This document shows positions 1 to 9,108 of a DNA stretch of 64,000 nt, in pieces (positions within the stretch are counted from its first letter, which is position 1; each line of letters opens with the position of its first letter). Below the pieces are notes generated by a model. The model did not search any database. It had not been told where the DNA came from and saw only the letters and a program-made list of their open reading frames with translations. Source of the stretch: Volvox africanus (Eukaryota; Chlorophyta; Chlorophyceae; Chlamydomonadales; Volvocaceae); the NCBI GenBank assembly GCA_030268105.1, contig BSDZ01000078.1, forward strand, positions 2,345,001 through 2,409,000, in the 5' to 3' direction. The position numbers and the translations under genes were made by a program.

Positions 1-1328
1 CCGAAGGGTGTCCGAAAAGCGGTTTTCGGGATATCAGAGGCAGCGATGCGAATCTGATTGTAGCCCTGTTGTAAGTCAATCGAGGAAAAATAAGCCGAGC
101 CCTTCAGCTTATCCAACAGGTCGTCAACGCGTGGCAAAGGGTAGCGATTTTTCACCGTATTCGCATTTAACCCCCGGTAATCAATGCACATGCGCAAGGT
201 CCCATCCTTCTTACCGACAAACAAAATCGGTGCAGAATACGGGGATGTGCTGGGGCGTATCATACCCTTCGCGAGCAAATCCGTCACCTGGCGCTTCACC
301 TCGTCCAGCTCCAATGGACTCAACCTGTACATTGGCCGGGCCGTAGGCTGCGCTCCAGGCACGAGAGGGATTGTGTGATCAACAGGACGCATAGGTGGTA
401 GGCCAGGGATATCTTTAAAGACGTCCTCATACTGCGCCAGTAGGGCCTCAACCTCAGGATCCGCAGAAATCTGCGCGGTGGTGACACAACAGCTCACCCG
501 CGGCCTTAAAAGCAGTCCGTGGGCACCCTTCCGTAACAAACGGACGGCCTCCTTACGCCCGACTAGCTCTGGTTCGATTCGCGCGGCCATTGCGGTCACA
601 GCGAAATTAACCATAGGCACCGCCTCAGTTTCGCCCTCCTTTGGTGTGACATGTTCGAACGACAGGAAAGGTACCTTAATCGACAGAGTACCCTTGCACA
701 TATGCAGGGTTGCGGTCTCCATGTCGATGCGCGCGCGGTACTGCCGTAATGTCGACGACCCCATTATGTACGGTGCAGTCTCTGCTAAGCCCTGCAGCAC
801 GTACGGCCGGGTCACAACACGCAAAGGGCCTATCGATAGGCTAAGGGTAATCCTGCCCACGATGGGATGCTTACCCCCGTCAGCAAGGGTAACCTGTGGA
901 CAATCAGACGACTCTGGGGTCAACCCCAGCGCATTCACCTCTGCGACAGAGATGAAGTCGTTGCTGGCACCGGTGTCAACAAGTGCCTTCAGAGTACGGC
1001 CATTTAAACCGATCTGAACCACTGGGACACGGTTATCTACGAGCGACTGCCCAGCAGACAACGTCAGTGCACTTAAGGCGGGTCTGTAACCAACGGCACC
1101 CCCGTCAGGAGCTTCGTATCAAACGTCAACCGAGTAGGATAACAACGGATCGAAGCAGAGAAGTCCCGTGCGTCCGTCAAGCGTGATGCGTCGCGCAATG
1201 ACTCGCTCGATGTGTCCAAGTACGCAAGGCAACAATGCCTTCACGGCTGGCCGTAAGGATGACCACCGACCACGCGTTAGTTCAGAAATCCCAGGTGGTG
1301 GCCCCTCCGCAGGAACCCGGGCAAGCCC
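1..1328 (-). pseudogene. pol: pol fragment of element A (N-terminal region, protease, start of RT)
   Basis: Minus-strand pol start, closely matching the intact copies F and G. It covers the region after the gag stop, the aspartic protease (a DTGAS-type site near 960-990) and the first part of the reverse transcriptase, and is cut by the window edge. At about 1140 a 286-bp deletion compared with F (49415-49700) removes most of the N-terminal Pol domain. Because 286 is not a multiple of three, it also shifts the frame. The reading frame left of the junction is otherwise largely open. No product is expected. Confidence 0.9.
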
Positions 1329-2564
1329 CTATTTCGGCTGAGGTACAAACGGTGGCAGTAACAGGCAATCCTTCGTAGGATGGCTCTCCGCGCACCGTAG
1401 ACAAACATTGGCCGCTTTCCGACGTTCGAACTCGGAGCAATTGCAATTCCATTTTGGCATAAACGAGTCATCTGTGCGAGTCCGCTTCGCATTGGGGTCA
1501 GAGCGCTGTGCGGCTGCCGACGACGGCACACCACCACGCTTCCTGCTCTTAGCCGGGTCCGAGCTCGGACCTGCTCCTCCTGACCCGCGGACACCCGAGC
1601 TAGCGCCCCCGCGTGCCTGGCGTTGCCGGTTGCTGCATCGCGTCGCGGCAGTAGGCGTGGGGCGGGTCGCTCCGAGTTCCTGGTCGAGAGCTACAGCTTC
1701 CCCAAGCGGATCCTGCACTTGCACAGCATTTGCACGAGGGACAGACTTGACTTCTTCCTCACCGGCAAGGAGTCGTATCTCCGTACCCTTAGCAAAAGTG
1801 ACCAAGGCATCATACGACTTGATCGGCACCCCAGCCAAGTCAGTAGCGCACCATTTAACCAAAAGTTTCGTCAGGCCTCACTTAAACCAAAAGACACGCT
1901 CGGTTTCGGTGAGATCAGCAATGGGGGTCACTAGTGCTTCGAAGCGTGACTGGTACGCAGGTACATTTTCACCCCGACGCATGTGGTAACTACCGGCCGC
2001 CAAGACCTTACGAGCCTCCACATCACGTGCTTGAACCTCAGTAGCGAACCATGCGAGCAAAGCGGCGATCATCTCGTCAAAAGTATAGTCGCCCCGGGCG
2101 TTGGTCCAATTGCGATACCAGTCCTTCGCTGAGCCCTCGAGGGTGTTACCAACGAAGAGACACCTGATGCCGTCATTATCGCCACCATGAACAGCCTGGA
2201 GATACTTTTTAGCGTCACGCACGTACGCACGAGTTGCATTGGCTATGCTATGCCCTGGTGTCTTGTCGGTCAGCGAAATATTGAGCCTAGGAACGGGAAT
2301 CGACAATCTCATCACCTCAGGGATGTCATCATGCCCTCGAGCTTGAGGTAATGGCAGAACCCTTGGTCCAGCAGTGTTGTCCATATTCGTGTTCACTGCT
2401 GAATGCGGCACAATTAAGTGAGCAGGGGTCTGAAGGAAAAGGGGCTCTTGAGTGGCTTGCGTGCCAACAGTCTCAAGACCTCTATCCGGCGCTCTAGCAG
2501 CCACAACAAAATCGGGTTGGCTAGCTAGGCTAGTGTGTGGCGTATCGTCGTGTTCCGCGGACAT
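1329..2564 (-). pseudogene. gag: gag of element A, interrupted by a stop
   Basis: Minus-strand gag of the 411-codon family type. It begins with the conserved [15 protein letters not shown] start at 2564 and ends at the family UAG (1329-1331). It encodes the capsid-like middle region and a C-terminal CCHC-type knuckle ([13 protein letters not shown]). Near 1876 the family's Arg-Arg after WF is replaced by Lys and a TGA stop, which splits the gene into 1878-2564 and 1329-1862. Other substitutions make it the most diverged gag of this subfamily in the window. It overlaps the end of ORF0 by 35 nt, as in the intact copies. Confidence 0.9.
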
Positions 2565-2963
2565 GGAGCACGAAGCGATCCCCTAGGTTTGCGTAATAGA
2601 AGCCGACTTCTTTCGCAAAGGCAAGAGTACAAAGCGATTCGGTGAGCCTACCGACAGTACTCTTGAGAAGATTCAGTAAACTCAGCAAGTACTTGCCCAG
2701 CTGAGTCCTGATCTCCGTAGTTTGGGCGATGAGAGTCGCCAAATGGTTCAGACGAAAGCCGGTCTCAGTCGCCGGGGCAAGCAATGCCGGTGCACTGAGA
2801 TTACCTGCGACTCAGAGCATACACTTACACAACAAGTGCAGCAATCTAAGCAAAAGCAATTAAACAATTACAAACCGGAAGCGGCGGCGTCCAAAACGGC
2901 GCGGCCTAGGTCTTCGGCAAAAGTATCTAGCGGTCCTCGTGGTTCGTCGCTGGAACTCGCCAT
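2530..2963 (-). CDS. ORF0 of element A (inferred spliced leader ORF)
   Basis: Leader ORF described in full under element B. Exon 1 is 2876-2963, the intron 2805-2875 (GT-AG, 71 nt) and exon 2 2530-2804. Donor and acceptor bases match the other copies. The spliced frame stays open for the full length although the gag beside it is broken, with several amino-acid differences (for example P for A, LN for PD, K for I). No known domain is recognised. The splice sites are inferred from sequence only. Confidence 0.5.
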
Positions 2964-3030
2964 AGAAAGAACCTACTTCCGATTAGACAAAGAGAGACAG
3001 TTAGGCAACGAACCTGTCTCGATACCAATT

Positions 3031-3864
3031 TGTTGTACCTCTCATTCGTGTTTGCTCATAAGTATCTGCACGTCTGGAGACTTTCGACACCGATGCGCGA
3101 GCACTTGCAAGTACAGCAAGGCAAGCGGGAGCAAACAGAGACAGCAGAAGACTTCAACGACAAGCTAGACGAAGAGAGATATAACTTACAGTCTTACAGA
3201 TCGGAACGATGCAATGGACGAAATCGCCGTCAGCGCCGGAAGCAAGCAATCATCACGCGGCGGTGATTAGCGAAGTTCAGGCTTAGCTCGGGCTAAGTAG
3301 AATAGCGTATAGCAATAGTAATATAGAACACATGAGTGTTCTCCGGTATCGAATGTCTTGTCTTGCTTAGCCGTCCTCGCATCTGTTATACTCGCAGTAT
3401 CGCAATGCCGTACGATTCACATTAGGAGGCCGATCCTAGATGTGACAATCCTACTGCGTATAGGCGATGTCTACGCATAACAACGTATAAGCCTTTCCGG
3501 CATTCGCATGATGCAAGGGTCCGGATAACGATATCCGGTTGCAGGGCATGTGTCGCGACAAGTGCGGCGCTCTCAACGTGTGCTGTAATGAAGTAATATT
3601 ATATCAGATAATATTACTTATCGTTTCATAGCACGAGCATAATGCGCACTTCGATGCTTCGGGCTTTCATGCATGCTAGGCGGATTTGCCATGATGCGAT
3701 GTCGCGATGGGTAATGACAACATGCCAAATGCATATATAAATGTACACGAATACATTTATATCATGCAGATTCATTCATATGCAATGTGTTCATCACAAT
3801 AGTACTTCGCCTTGTAGGATCACATCGACCTACGCATTGGCGGGAAACTAACCGTAGCACAACA
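3031..3864 (-). repeat. 5' LTR of element A (834 bp)
   Basis: Minus-strand LTR with TGTTGTGC at its 5' end (right) and GTACAACA-type 3' end (left). It is homologous to the 824-bp LTRs of B, F and G. It is longer mainly because of a 10-bp insertion near 3160, next to the conserved CTTCAAGACGAAGAGAG stretch. A primer-binding-like site (TTGGTATCGAGACAGG) abuts it inside the element. Its U3 matches the subfamily seen in B. Confidence 0.93.
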
Positions 3865-4113
3865 AACCCCACCTTCATCCATAAGTTGCTGTAGTGATAC
3901 CATCGCTGGGTTCTGCTCCACCTCGGTGGGCCTCATAGGGTCTGTCGCCCCAGGAGGATTCTGAGCTGGATAAGGGGAGTTCGACTGGGGAGCATCTGAT
4001 TGGGGATTATATAAGTTATCAACGTTCGGTGTGGTGTCTGGTTCTCCATAATGGACACTAATATTAGCCTGATCACTCTCCTCAATAGTTGGTGGATACT
4101 GATCACACGACAT
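3865..4113 (-). pseudogene. gag: gag N-terminal fragment of a second LTR-element family
   Basis: An open minus-strand frame starting with ATG at 4113 (MSCDQYPPTIEE...) is rich in Pro, Asn, Gln and acidic residues. It runs into the right LTR of element A, which interrupts it at 3864/3865. Its place directly downstream of a diverged LTR and leader, and the low-complexity acidic start, resemble the gag starts of the other elements here. There is too little for a domain assignment, so gag is inferred from context. Confidence 0.5.
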
Positions 4114-4538
4114 GTATTCCAATTAGTATTTTTTTAAAAGGAAAAAGAGATAAAGGTAGGACTCTACCTTTGGAATTTTCGCTCGAGTACTGTCCGTGTT
4201 CAAGTAAACTCCGTCGCGAGTAAAAATGTAGTCCACCAATACGTAGTCACCTTCAAATGAGTATATCCTTAATAGCTGGACCTGTCAAATGTCCGACTTA
4301 TTGGGGAAACGATTCCGAGTATGATGGCAAGGAAAAATCCTTCCGTGGATTTAAGACCAGTCCGTGTGGCGAAAATACATTTAGTATTAACAGACGGGGG
4401 CTATATCAAAAGTTATAGGAGAGGATGATACAGTACCGACTTGCCGACGAAGTTATCCTGTGAAGCTCCTCGCCGCCGTTCGTGCAAGAATCTACTCTCC
4501 AATAGCGACGATGAGACCGAACGTCTCGCTACCAAATT
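4114..4538 (-). other. leader of the diverged LTR element
   Basis: Non-coding stretch between the gag-like ATG and the LTR. Next to the LTR it carries a primer-binding-like block which in element orientation reads AATTTGGTAGCGAGAC, comparable to the family block TTGGTATCGAGAC. I see no clear ORF, and no convincing spliced ORF0 of the kind found in the main family. Confidence 0.5.
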
Positions 4539-5290
4539 TGTTGTATCCTTCCTTCTTCAATCATGCACTGAATCTGCACGTCTGAATGTTAGCTAGTGCG
4601 CACCGTGCTTACGAACAGCAAGGCGATTCAATGCGAGTAAAGTGACAGCGGAAGACTCAAGATTAAGGAAAGATTCAACTTACAATAATCCTCGTTTACA
4701 AATCAGTAGATCGCTGTCAGACCCCTTGGGAATGTTCATCACTCGGCTGCAGATGGAATGCTAGAATAGCTCAGGCCGAATATAAAGGATTATATCGTAT
4801 GTATGCGTATCAGATAGATTTAAGTACTCGAGTACTTAGTCCAAAGTAGCGCAAGCCGACTTTGGTCTCTAGGCGGCCGTCCTCGCACCTATCACGTCAC
4901 GATACCGATGCACAGTACAGGTCTCACTGGATTCCGATCTCAAGTGTGAGTACCTTCGTAACACTGCTCTAAATATCGTATCATCCGTGATATTATTGAA
5001 TGCAACGCATGCAATATGCAAAGGTCCGAATATCGATATTCGGTTGCCGACCCAACCATCGCGATCGTCGCCTTCTTGCATACGCGTATGGTTTATGACG
5101 TAAATAAGGTAATAGTATTTAAAGTATTATTACGTGATATAAAATGCCAATGGATAGATCGCGCATTGATTATCAACCTCGAGTCAAACATGTTGACCGA
5201 CAGTGCGATGTCGTGAATCATAATGTAATATGCCCGATTAGCTAGATATACTCGAGTATATCATGCTAATATGATTGTATTATGCTTCAT
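4539..5290 (-). repeat. diverged 5' LTR (family 4), 5' end not identified
   Basis: Minus-strand LTR. Its 3' end (TACAACA in element orientation) lies at 4539. About 170 bp from that end match the LTR fragment at 58300-58467 almost base for base, and it is distantly like the main-family LTRs, sharing GTAAGTT, a CTTCCGCTGTC block and a hairpin CCGAATATCGATATTCGG. The expected TGTT start is not found. The sequence passes instead into LINE sequence near 5290, and the distal part is inside a tandem duplication. Confidence 0.65.
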
Positions 5291-6183
5291 GATGTTCAGA
5301 TGCATTGCGGCCTATTTCGAGCAATCCGGTGATCAACCGGCGTACAACAGAGGTCGTATCCGCCCCAACTTTCCGTTTCTTGGGAGGTTTCACGTTTGAG
5401 GGGACGATGCATTTTGTGATTGGGCCCGCGAGTATTTCCGTGATGTCCTCTGCATTGTTGTATAGGTCGTAAACTATCTGTTGTTGCCCCGTTGTGTCCT
5501 TTGCTTGTCCTTTTCCAGGCTTCCAGGGTATCTGGTCCTCCAGGATTTGATCGTGGGCAACCTTCCATCGAGGTCTCCACCATTGTGCGGTGAGGTGCTC
5601 TGGTGGCTTCGGCGTCTCTGGTAGCGCTCCTATTCTCCTCCTATTCTATGACGTAAATAAGGTAATAGTATTTAAAGTATTATTACGTGATATAAAATGC
5701 CAATGGATAGATCGCGCATTGATTATCAACCTCGAGTCAAACATGTTGACCGACAGTGCGATGTCGTGAATCATAATGTAATATGCCCGATTAGCTAGAT
5801 ATACTCGAGTATATCATGCTAATATGATTGTATTATGCTTCATGATGTTCAGATGCATTGCGGCCTATTTCGAGCAATCCAGTGATCAACCGGCGTACAA
5901 CAGAGGTCGTATCCGCCCCAACTTTCCGTTTCTTGGGAGGTTTCACGTTTGAGGGGACGATGCATTTTGTGATTGGGCCCGCGAGTATTTCCGTGATGTC
6001 CTCTGCATTGTTGTATAGGTCGTAAACTATCTGTTGTTGCCCCGTTGTGTCCTTTGCTTGTCCTTTTCCAGGCTTCCAGGGTATCTGGTCCTCCAGGATT
6101 TGATCGTGGGCAACCTTCCATCGAGGTCTCCACCATTGTGCGGTGAGGTGCTCTGGTGGCTTCGGCGTCTCTGGTAGCGCTCC
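5094..6183. repeat. tandem duplication, 537-bp units, period 553
   Basis: Unit 1 is 5094-5630 and unit 2 is 5647-6183. I see a single difference by eye (G at about 5329, A at about 5882). Each unit contains the distal end of the family-4 LTR fused to the LINE 3' coding end, so the duplication happened after those two were already adjacent. The 16 bases between the units (5631-5646) are a short CTCCTATT-type repeat, like filler DNA from end joining. Confidence 0.92.
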
Positions 6184-6582
6184 GGCCAGTTCGGGTGTAG
6201 GTGGGTTACCGGCGTATTTCTTGGCGGTGATGTTCGATCCAGCCCCTGTCGCACCCGTGCCTGTGCTGGCGCGGGAGTGACGTGGCGCTACCGGCGTGCA
6301 GTCAAGTCCCTTTTCAGCGAGGTATGCCAGCACGAGGTTTGGGGTGCCGGTTTCTCCTGGCACGGGGGTCATACCGATGTTAAGTGTGCGACAGGTTTGC
6401 CACCTTGGCCCCTGGACGATAGGCCCGGGGGGGTTTCCTAGGTTGGGTACACTCCTGCGGGTGTCTTTTTGCAGGGCTGCCATGACGCGTCTCACATCTG
6501 TATACGATGTGCATTGTTGGGCCGGGTCTTGGAGTTGCGCGCCATGGATAGCTGCAGTATCCGTTCTCACGTTGCTGTTGTC
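5833..6582 (-). pseudogene. LINE ORF2, C-terminal end (piece 5 of 5)
   Basis: Minus-strand frame continuing the LINE protein across element B. Removing B with one TTGTC copy joins the codons for TRCD (14059 side) to NSNVRTD (6582 side) in frame. The protein tail contains short basic and proline-rich stretches (for example KPPKKRKVG) and no domain I recognise. The frame ends at 5833-5835, probably just past the LINE/LTR junction. Part of it is also present in the upstream tandem copy (5296-5630). The LINE 3' UTR and poly-A-like tail are not identified. Confidence 0.75.
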
Positions 6583-7406
6583 TGTTGTGCTACGGTTAGT
6601 TTCCCGCCAATGCGTAGGTCGATGTGATCCTACAAGGCGAAGTACTATTGTGATGAACACATTGCATATGAATGAATCTGCATGATATAAATGTATTCGT
6701 GTACATTTATATATGCATTTGGCATGTTGTCATTATCCATCGCGACATCGCATCATGGCAAATCCGCCTAGCATGCATGAAAGCCCGAAGCATTGAAGTG
6801 CGCATTATGCTCGTGCTACGAAACGATAAGTAATATTATCTGATATAATATTACTTCATTACAGCACACGTTGAGAGCGCCGCACTCATCGTGACACATG
6901 CCCTGCAACCGGATATCGTTATCCGGACCCTTGCATCATGCGAATGCCGGAAAGGCTTATACGTTGTTATGCGTAGACATCGCCTATACGCAGTAGAATT
7001 GTCACATCTAGGATCGGCCTCCTGATGTGAATCGTACGGCATTGCGATACTGCGAGTATAACAGATGCGAGGACGGCTAAGCAAGACAAGACATTCGATA
7101 CCGGAGAACACTCATGTGTTCTATATTACTATTGCTATACGCTATTCTTCTTAGCCCGAGCTAAGCCTGAACTTCGCTAATCACCGCCGCGTGATGATTG
7201 CTTGCTTCCGGCGCTGACGGCGATTTCGTCCATTGCATCGTTCCCATCTGTAAAACTGTAAGTTATATCTCTCTTCGTTTTGAAGTCTTCCGCTGTCTCT
7301 GTTTGCTCTCGCTTGCCTTGCTGTACTTGCAAGTGCTCGCGCATCGGTGTTGAAAGTCTCCAGACGTGCAGATACTTATGAGCAAACGCGAACGAGAGGT
7401 ACAACA
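6583..7406 (+). repeat. 5' LTR of B
   Basis: 824 bp, TGTTGTGC...GTACAACA. The U3 contains a palindrome with TATAAA-like sequence on both strands (6685-6712, 11-bp arms), which could act as a core promoter. A second palindrome with arms GTAATATTAT/ATAATATTAC lies at 6830-6854. Further short inverted repeats are CCGGAT/ATCCGG near 6909 and CTTAGC/GCTAAG near 7150. R and U5 borders cannot be set from sequence alone. Confidence 0.96.
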
Positions 7407-7473
7407 AATTGGTATCGAGACAGGTTCGTTGCCTAACTGTCTCTCTTTGTCTAATCGGAAGTAGGTTCTTTCT

Positions 7474-7907
7474 ATGGCGAGTTCCAGCGACGAACCACGA
7501 GGACCGCTAGATACTTTTGCCGAAGATCTAGGCCGCGCCGTTTTGGACGCCGCCGCTTCCGGTTTGTAATTGTTTAATTGCTTTTCCTTAGATTGCTGCA
7601 CTTGTTGTGTAAGTGTATGCTCTGAGTCGCAGGTAATCTCAATGCACCGGCATTGCTTGCCGCGGCGACTGAGACCGGCTTTCGTCCGGACCATTTGGCG
7701 ACTCTCATCGCCCAAACTACGGAGATCAGGACTCAGCTGGGCAAGTACTTGCTGAGTTTACTGAATCTTCTCAAGAGTACTGTCGGTAGGCTCACCGAAT
7801 CGCTTTGTACTCTTGCCTTTGCGATAGAAGTCGGCTTCTATTACGCAAACCTAGGGTATCGTTTCGTGTTCCATGTCCGCGGAACACGACGATACGCCGC
7901 ACACTAG
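7474..7907 (+). CDS. ORF0 of B: inferred spliced leader ORF, 120 aa
   Basis: The first AUG after the LTR (7474) opens a frame that unspliced stops after about 31 codons. A 71-nt T-rich interval (7562-7632) starts GTTTGT and ends GAGTCGCAG. Removing it joins exon 1 (7474-7561, 88 nt) to exon 2 (7633-7907, 275 nt) in frame, phase 1, giving 120 codons and a stop. The product starts acidic ([10 protein letters not shown]...), has a helix-like middle ([20 protein letters not shown]) and ends basic ([11 protein letters not shown]). Exon 2 has no ATG of its own near its start. It overlaps the gag start by 35 nt in another frame. Frame and splice sites persist in six copies, and the diverged element D shows mostly synonymous change. 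No family is recognised and the splicing is untested. Confidence 0.6.
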
Positions 7908-9108
7908 CCTAGCTAGCCAACCCGATTTTGTTGTGGCTGCTAGAGCACCGGATAGAGGTCTTGAGGCTGTTGGCGCGCGAGCCACTCAAGATCCCCTTTT
8001 CCTTCAGACCCCTGCTCACTTAATTGTGCCGCATTCAGCAGTGAACACGAATATGGACAACACTGCTGGAACAAGGGTTCTGCCATTACCTCAAGCTCGA
8101 GGGCATGATGACATCCCTGAGGTGATGAGATTGTCGATTCCCGTTCCTAGGCTCAATATTTCGCTGACCGACAAGACACCAGGGCATAGCATAGCCGATG
8201 CAACTCGTGCGTACGTGCGTGACGCTAAAAAGTATCTCCAGGCTGTTCATGGTGGCGATAATGACGGTATCAGGTGTCTCTTCGTTGGTAACACCCTCGA
8301 GGGCTCAGCGAAGGACTGGTATCGCAATTGGACCAACGCCCGGGACAACTATACTTTTGACGAGTTGGTCGCCGCTTTGCTCGCACGATTCGCTACTGAG
8401 GTTCAAGCACGCGATGTGGAAGCTCGTAAGGTTTTGGCAGCCGGTAGCTACCACATGCATCGGGATGAAAATGTACCTGCGTACCAGTCACGCTTCGAAG
8501 CACTTGTGACTCCCATTGCTGACCTCACTGAATCCGAGCGTGTCTTTTGGTTTAGGGGAGGCCTGACGAAACTTCTGGCTAAATGGTGCGCTACTGACTT
8601 GGTTGGAGCGCAGATCAAGTCGTATGATGCTTTGGTCGCTTTTGCTAAGGGCACGGAGATACGACTCCTTGCCGGTGAGGAAGAAGTCAAGTCTGCCCCT
8701 CGTGCAAATGCCGTGCAAGTGCAGGATCCGCTTGGGGAAGCCGTAGCTCTTGACCAGGATTTCGGAGCGACCCGCCCCACGCCTACTGCCGCGACACGAC
8801 GCAGCAACCGGCAACACCAGGCGCGCGGGGGCGCTAGCTCGGGTGTCCGTGGGTCAGGAGGAGCAGGTCCGAGCTCGGACCCGGCTAAAAACAGGAAGCG
8901 TGGTGGTGCGCCGTCGACGGCAGCCGCACAGCGTTCCGACCCCAATGCGAAGCGGACTCACACGGACGACACGTATATGCCAAAATGGAATTGCAATCGT
9001 TCCGAATTCGAGCGTCAGAAATTGGCCAACGTTTGTCTACGGTGTGCGGAGAGCCATTCCACGAAGGATTGCCCGCTAATGCCGCCGTTTGTACCTCAGC
9101 CGAAATAG
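7873..9108 (+). CDS. gag: Gag polyprotein of B (411 aa)
   Basis: Structural protein of the virus-like particle. It starts at ATG 7873 ([15 protein letters not shown]), has a capsid-like helical middle ([11 protein letters not shown], then [18 protein letters not shown]), a low-complexity basic Ser/Arg/Ala-rich linker, and a C-terminal zinc knuckle at residues 388-400 ([13 protein letters not shown]). The knuckle spacing is CX2CX3HX4C, one residue shorter than the usual CX2CX4HX4C. The frame ends at UAG (9106-9108) and stays open downstream into pol in the same frame. ORF0 overlaps its first 35 nt. Confidence 0.93.
   Translation: MSAEHDDTPHTSLASQPDFVVAARAPDRGLEAVGARATQDPLFLQTPAHLIVPHSAVNTNMDNTAGTRVLPLPQARGHDDIPEVMRLSIPVPRLNISLTDKTPGHSIADATRAYVRDAKKYLQAVHGGDNDGIRCLFVGNTLEGSAKDWYRNWTNARDNYTFDELVAALLARFATEVQARDVEARKVLAAGSYHMHRDENVPAYQSRFEALVTPIADLTESERVFWFRGGLTKLLAKWCATDLVGAQIKSYDALVAFAKGTEIRLLAGEEEVKSAPRANAVQVQDPLGEAVALDQDFGATRPTPTAATRRSNRQHQARGGASSGVRGSGGAGPSSDPAKNRKRGGAPSTAAAQRSDPNAKRTHTDDTYMPKWNCNRSEFERQKLANVCLRCAESHSTKDCPLMPPFVPQPK

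Larger units (their letters stand above)
1..3864 (-). mobile_element. Ty3/gypsy element A, 5' part, truncated by window edge
   Basis: This is the 5' half of a chromovirus-like LTR retrotransposon on the minus strand. Reading right to left it has an LTR, a leader with ORF0, gag, and the start of pol, which runs out of the window at base 1. It belongs to the same family as B, C, F, G and H. Relative to them it has lost 286 bp at about 1140, where the start of pol joins the protease region out of frame, and gag carries a stop. The copy is therefore dead. The 5 bases right of the LTR are AACCC, so the other TSD copy should lie beyond the window. It interrupts the gag of another LTR element at 3865. 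Confidence 0.93.

Noticed and set aside
478..1017. Conserved antisense ORFs (for example 179 and 112 aa) opposite pol, and about 200 aa opposite gag, repeated in several copies.
   Set aside because: They occur on the strand opposite real domains and recur only because the elements are near-identical. No start context, domain or independent conservation is seen.
7570..7755. Alternative leader ORF (about 61 aa) using the earlier acceptor CTTTTCCTTAG.
   Set aside because: The frame ends early and is not the one supported by synonymous change between B and D. The later acceptor gives the conserved frame.
9106..9108. Possible reassignment of UAG (and UAA) to glutamine, as in some ulvophyte algae and ciliates, given UAG between gag and pol, UAG in copia RT and UAA in the LINE.
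   Set aside because: The open gag and pol frames of F and G (over 1700 codons) contain many CAA/CAG codons and no other in-frame UAA or UAG. Copia ends in UAA followed by further in-frame stops. A standard code with readthrough fits better.
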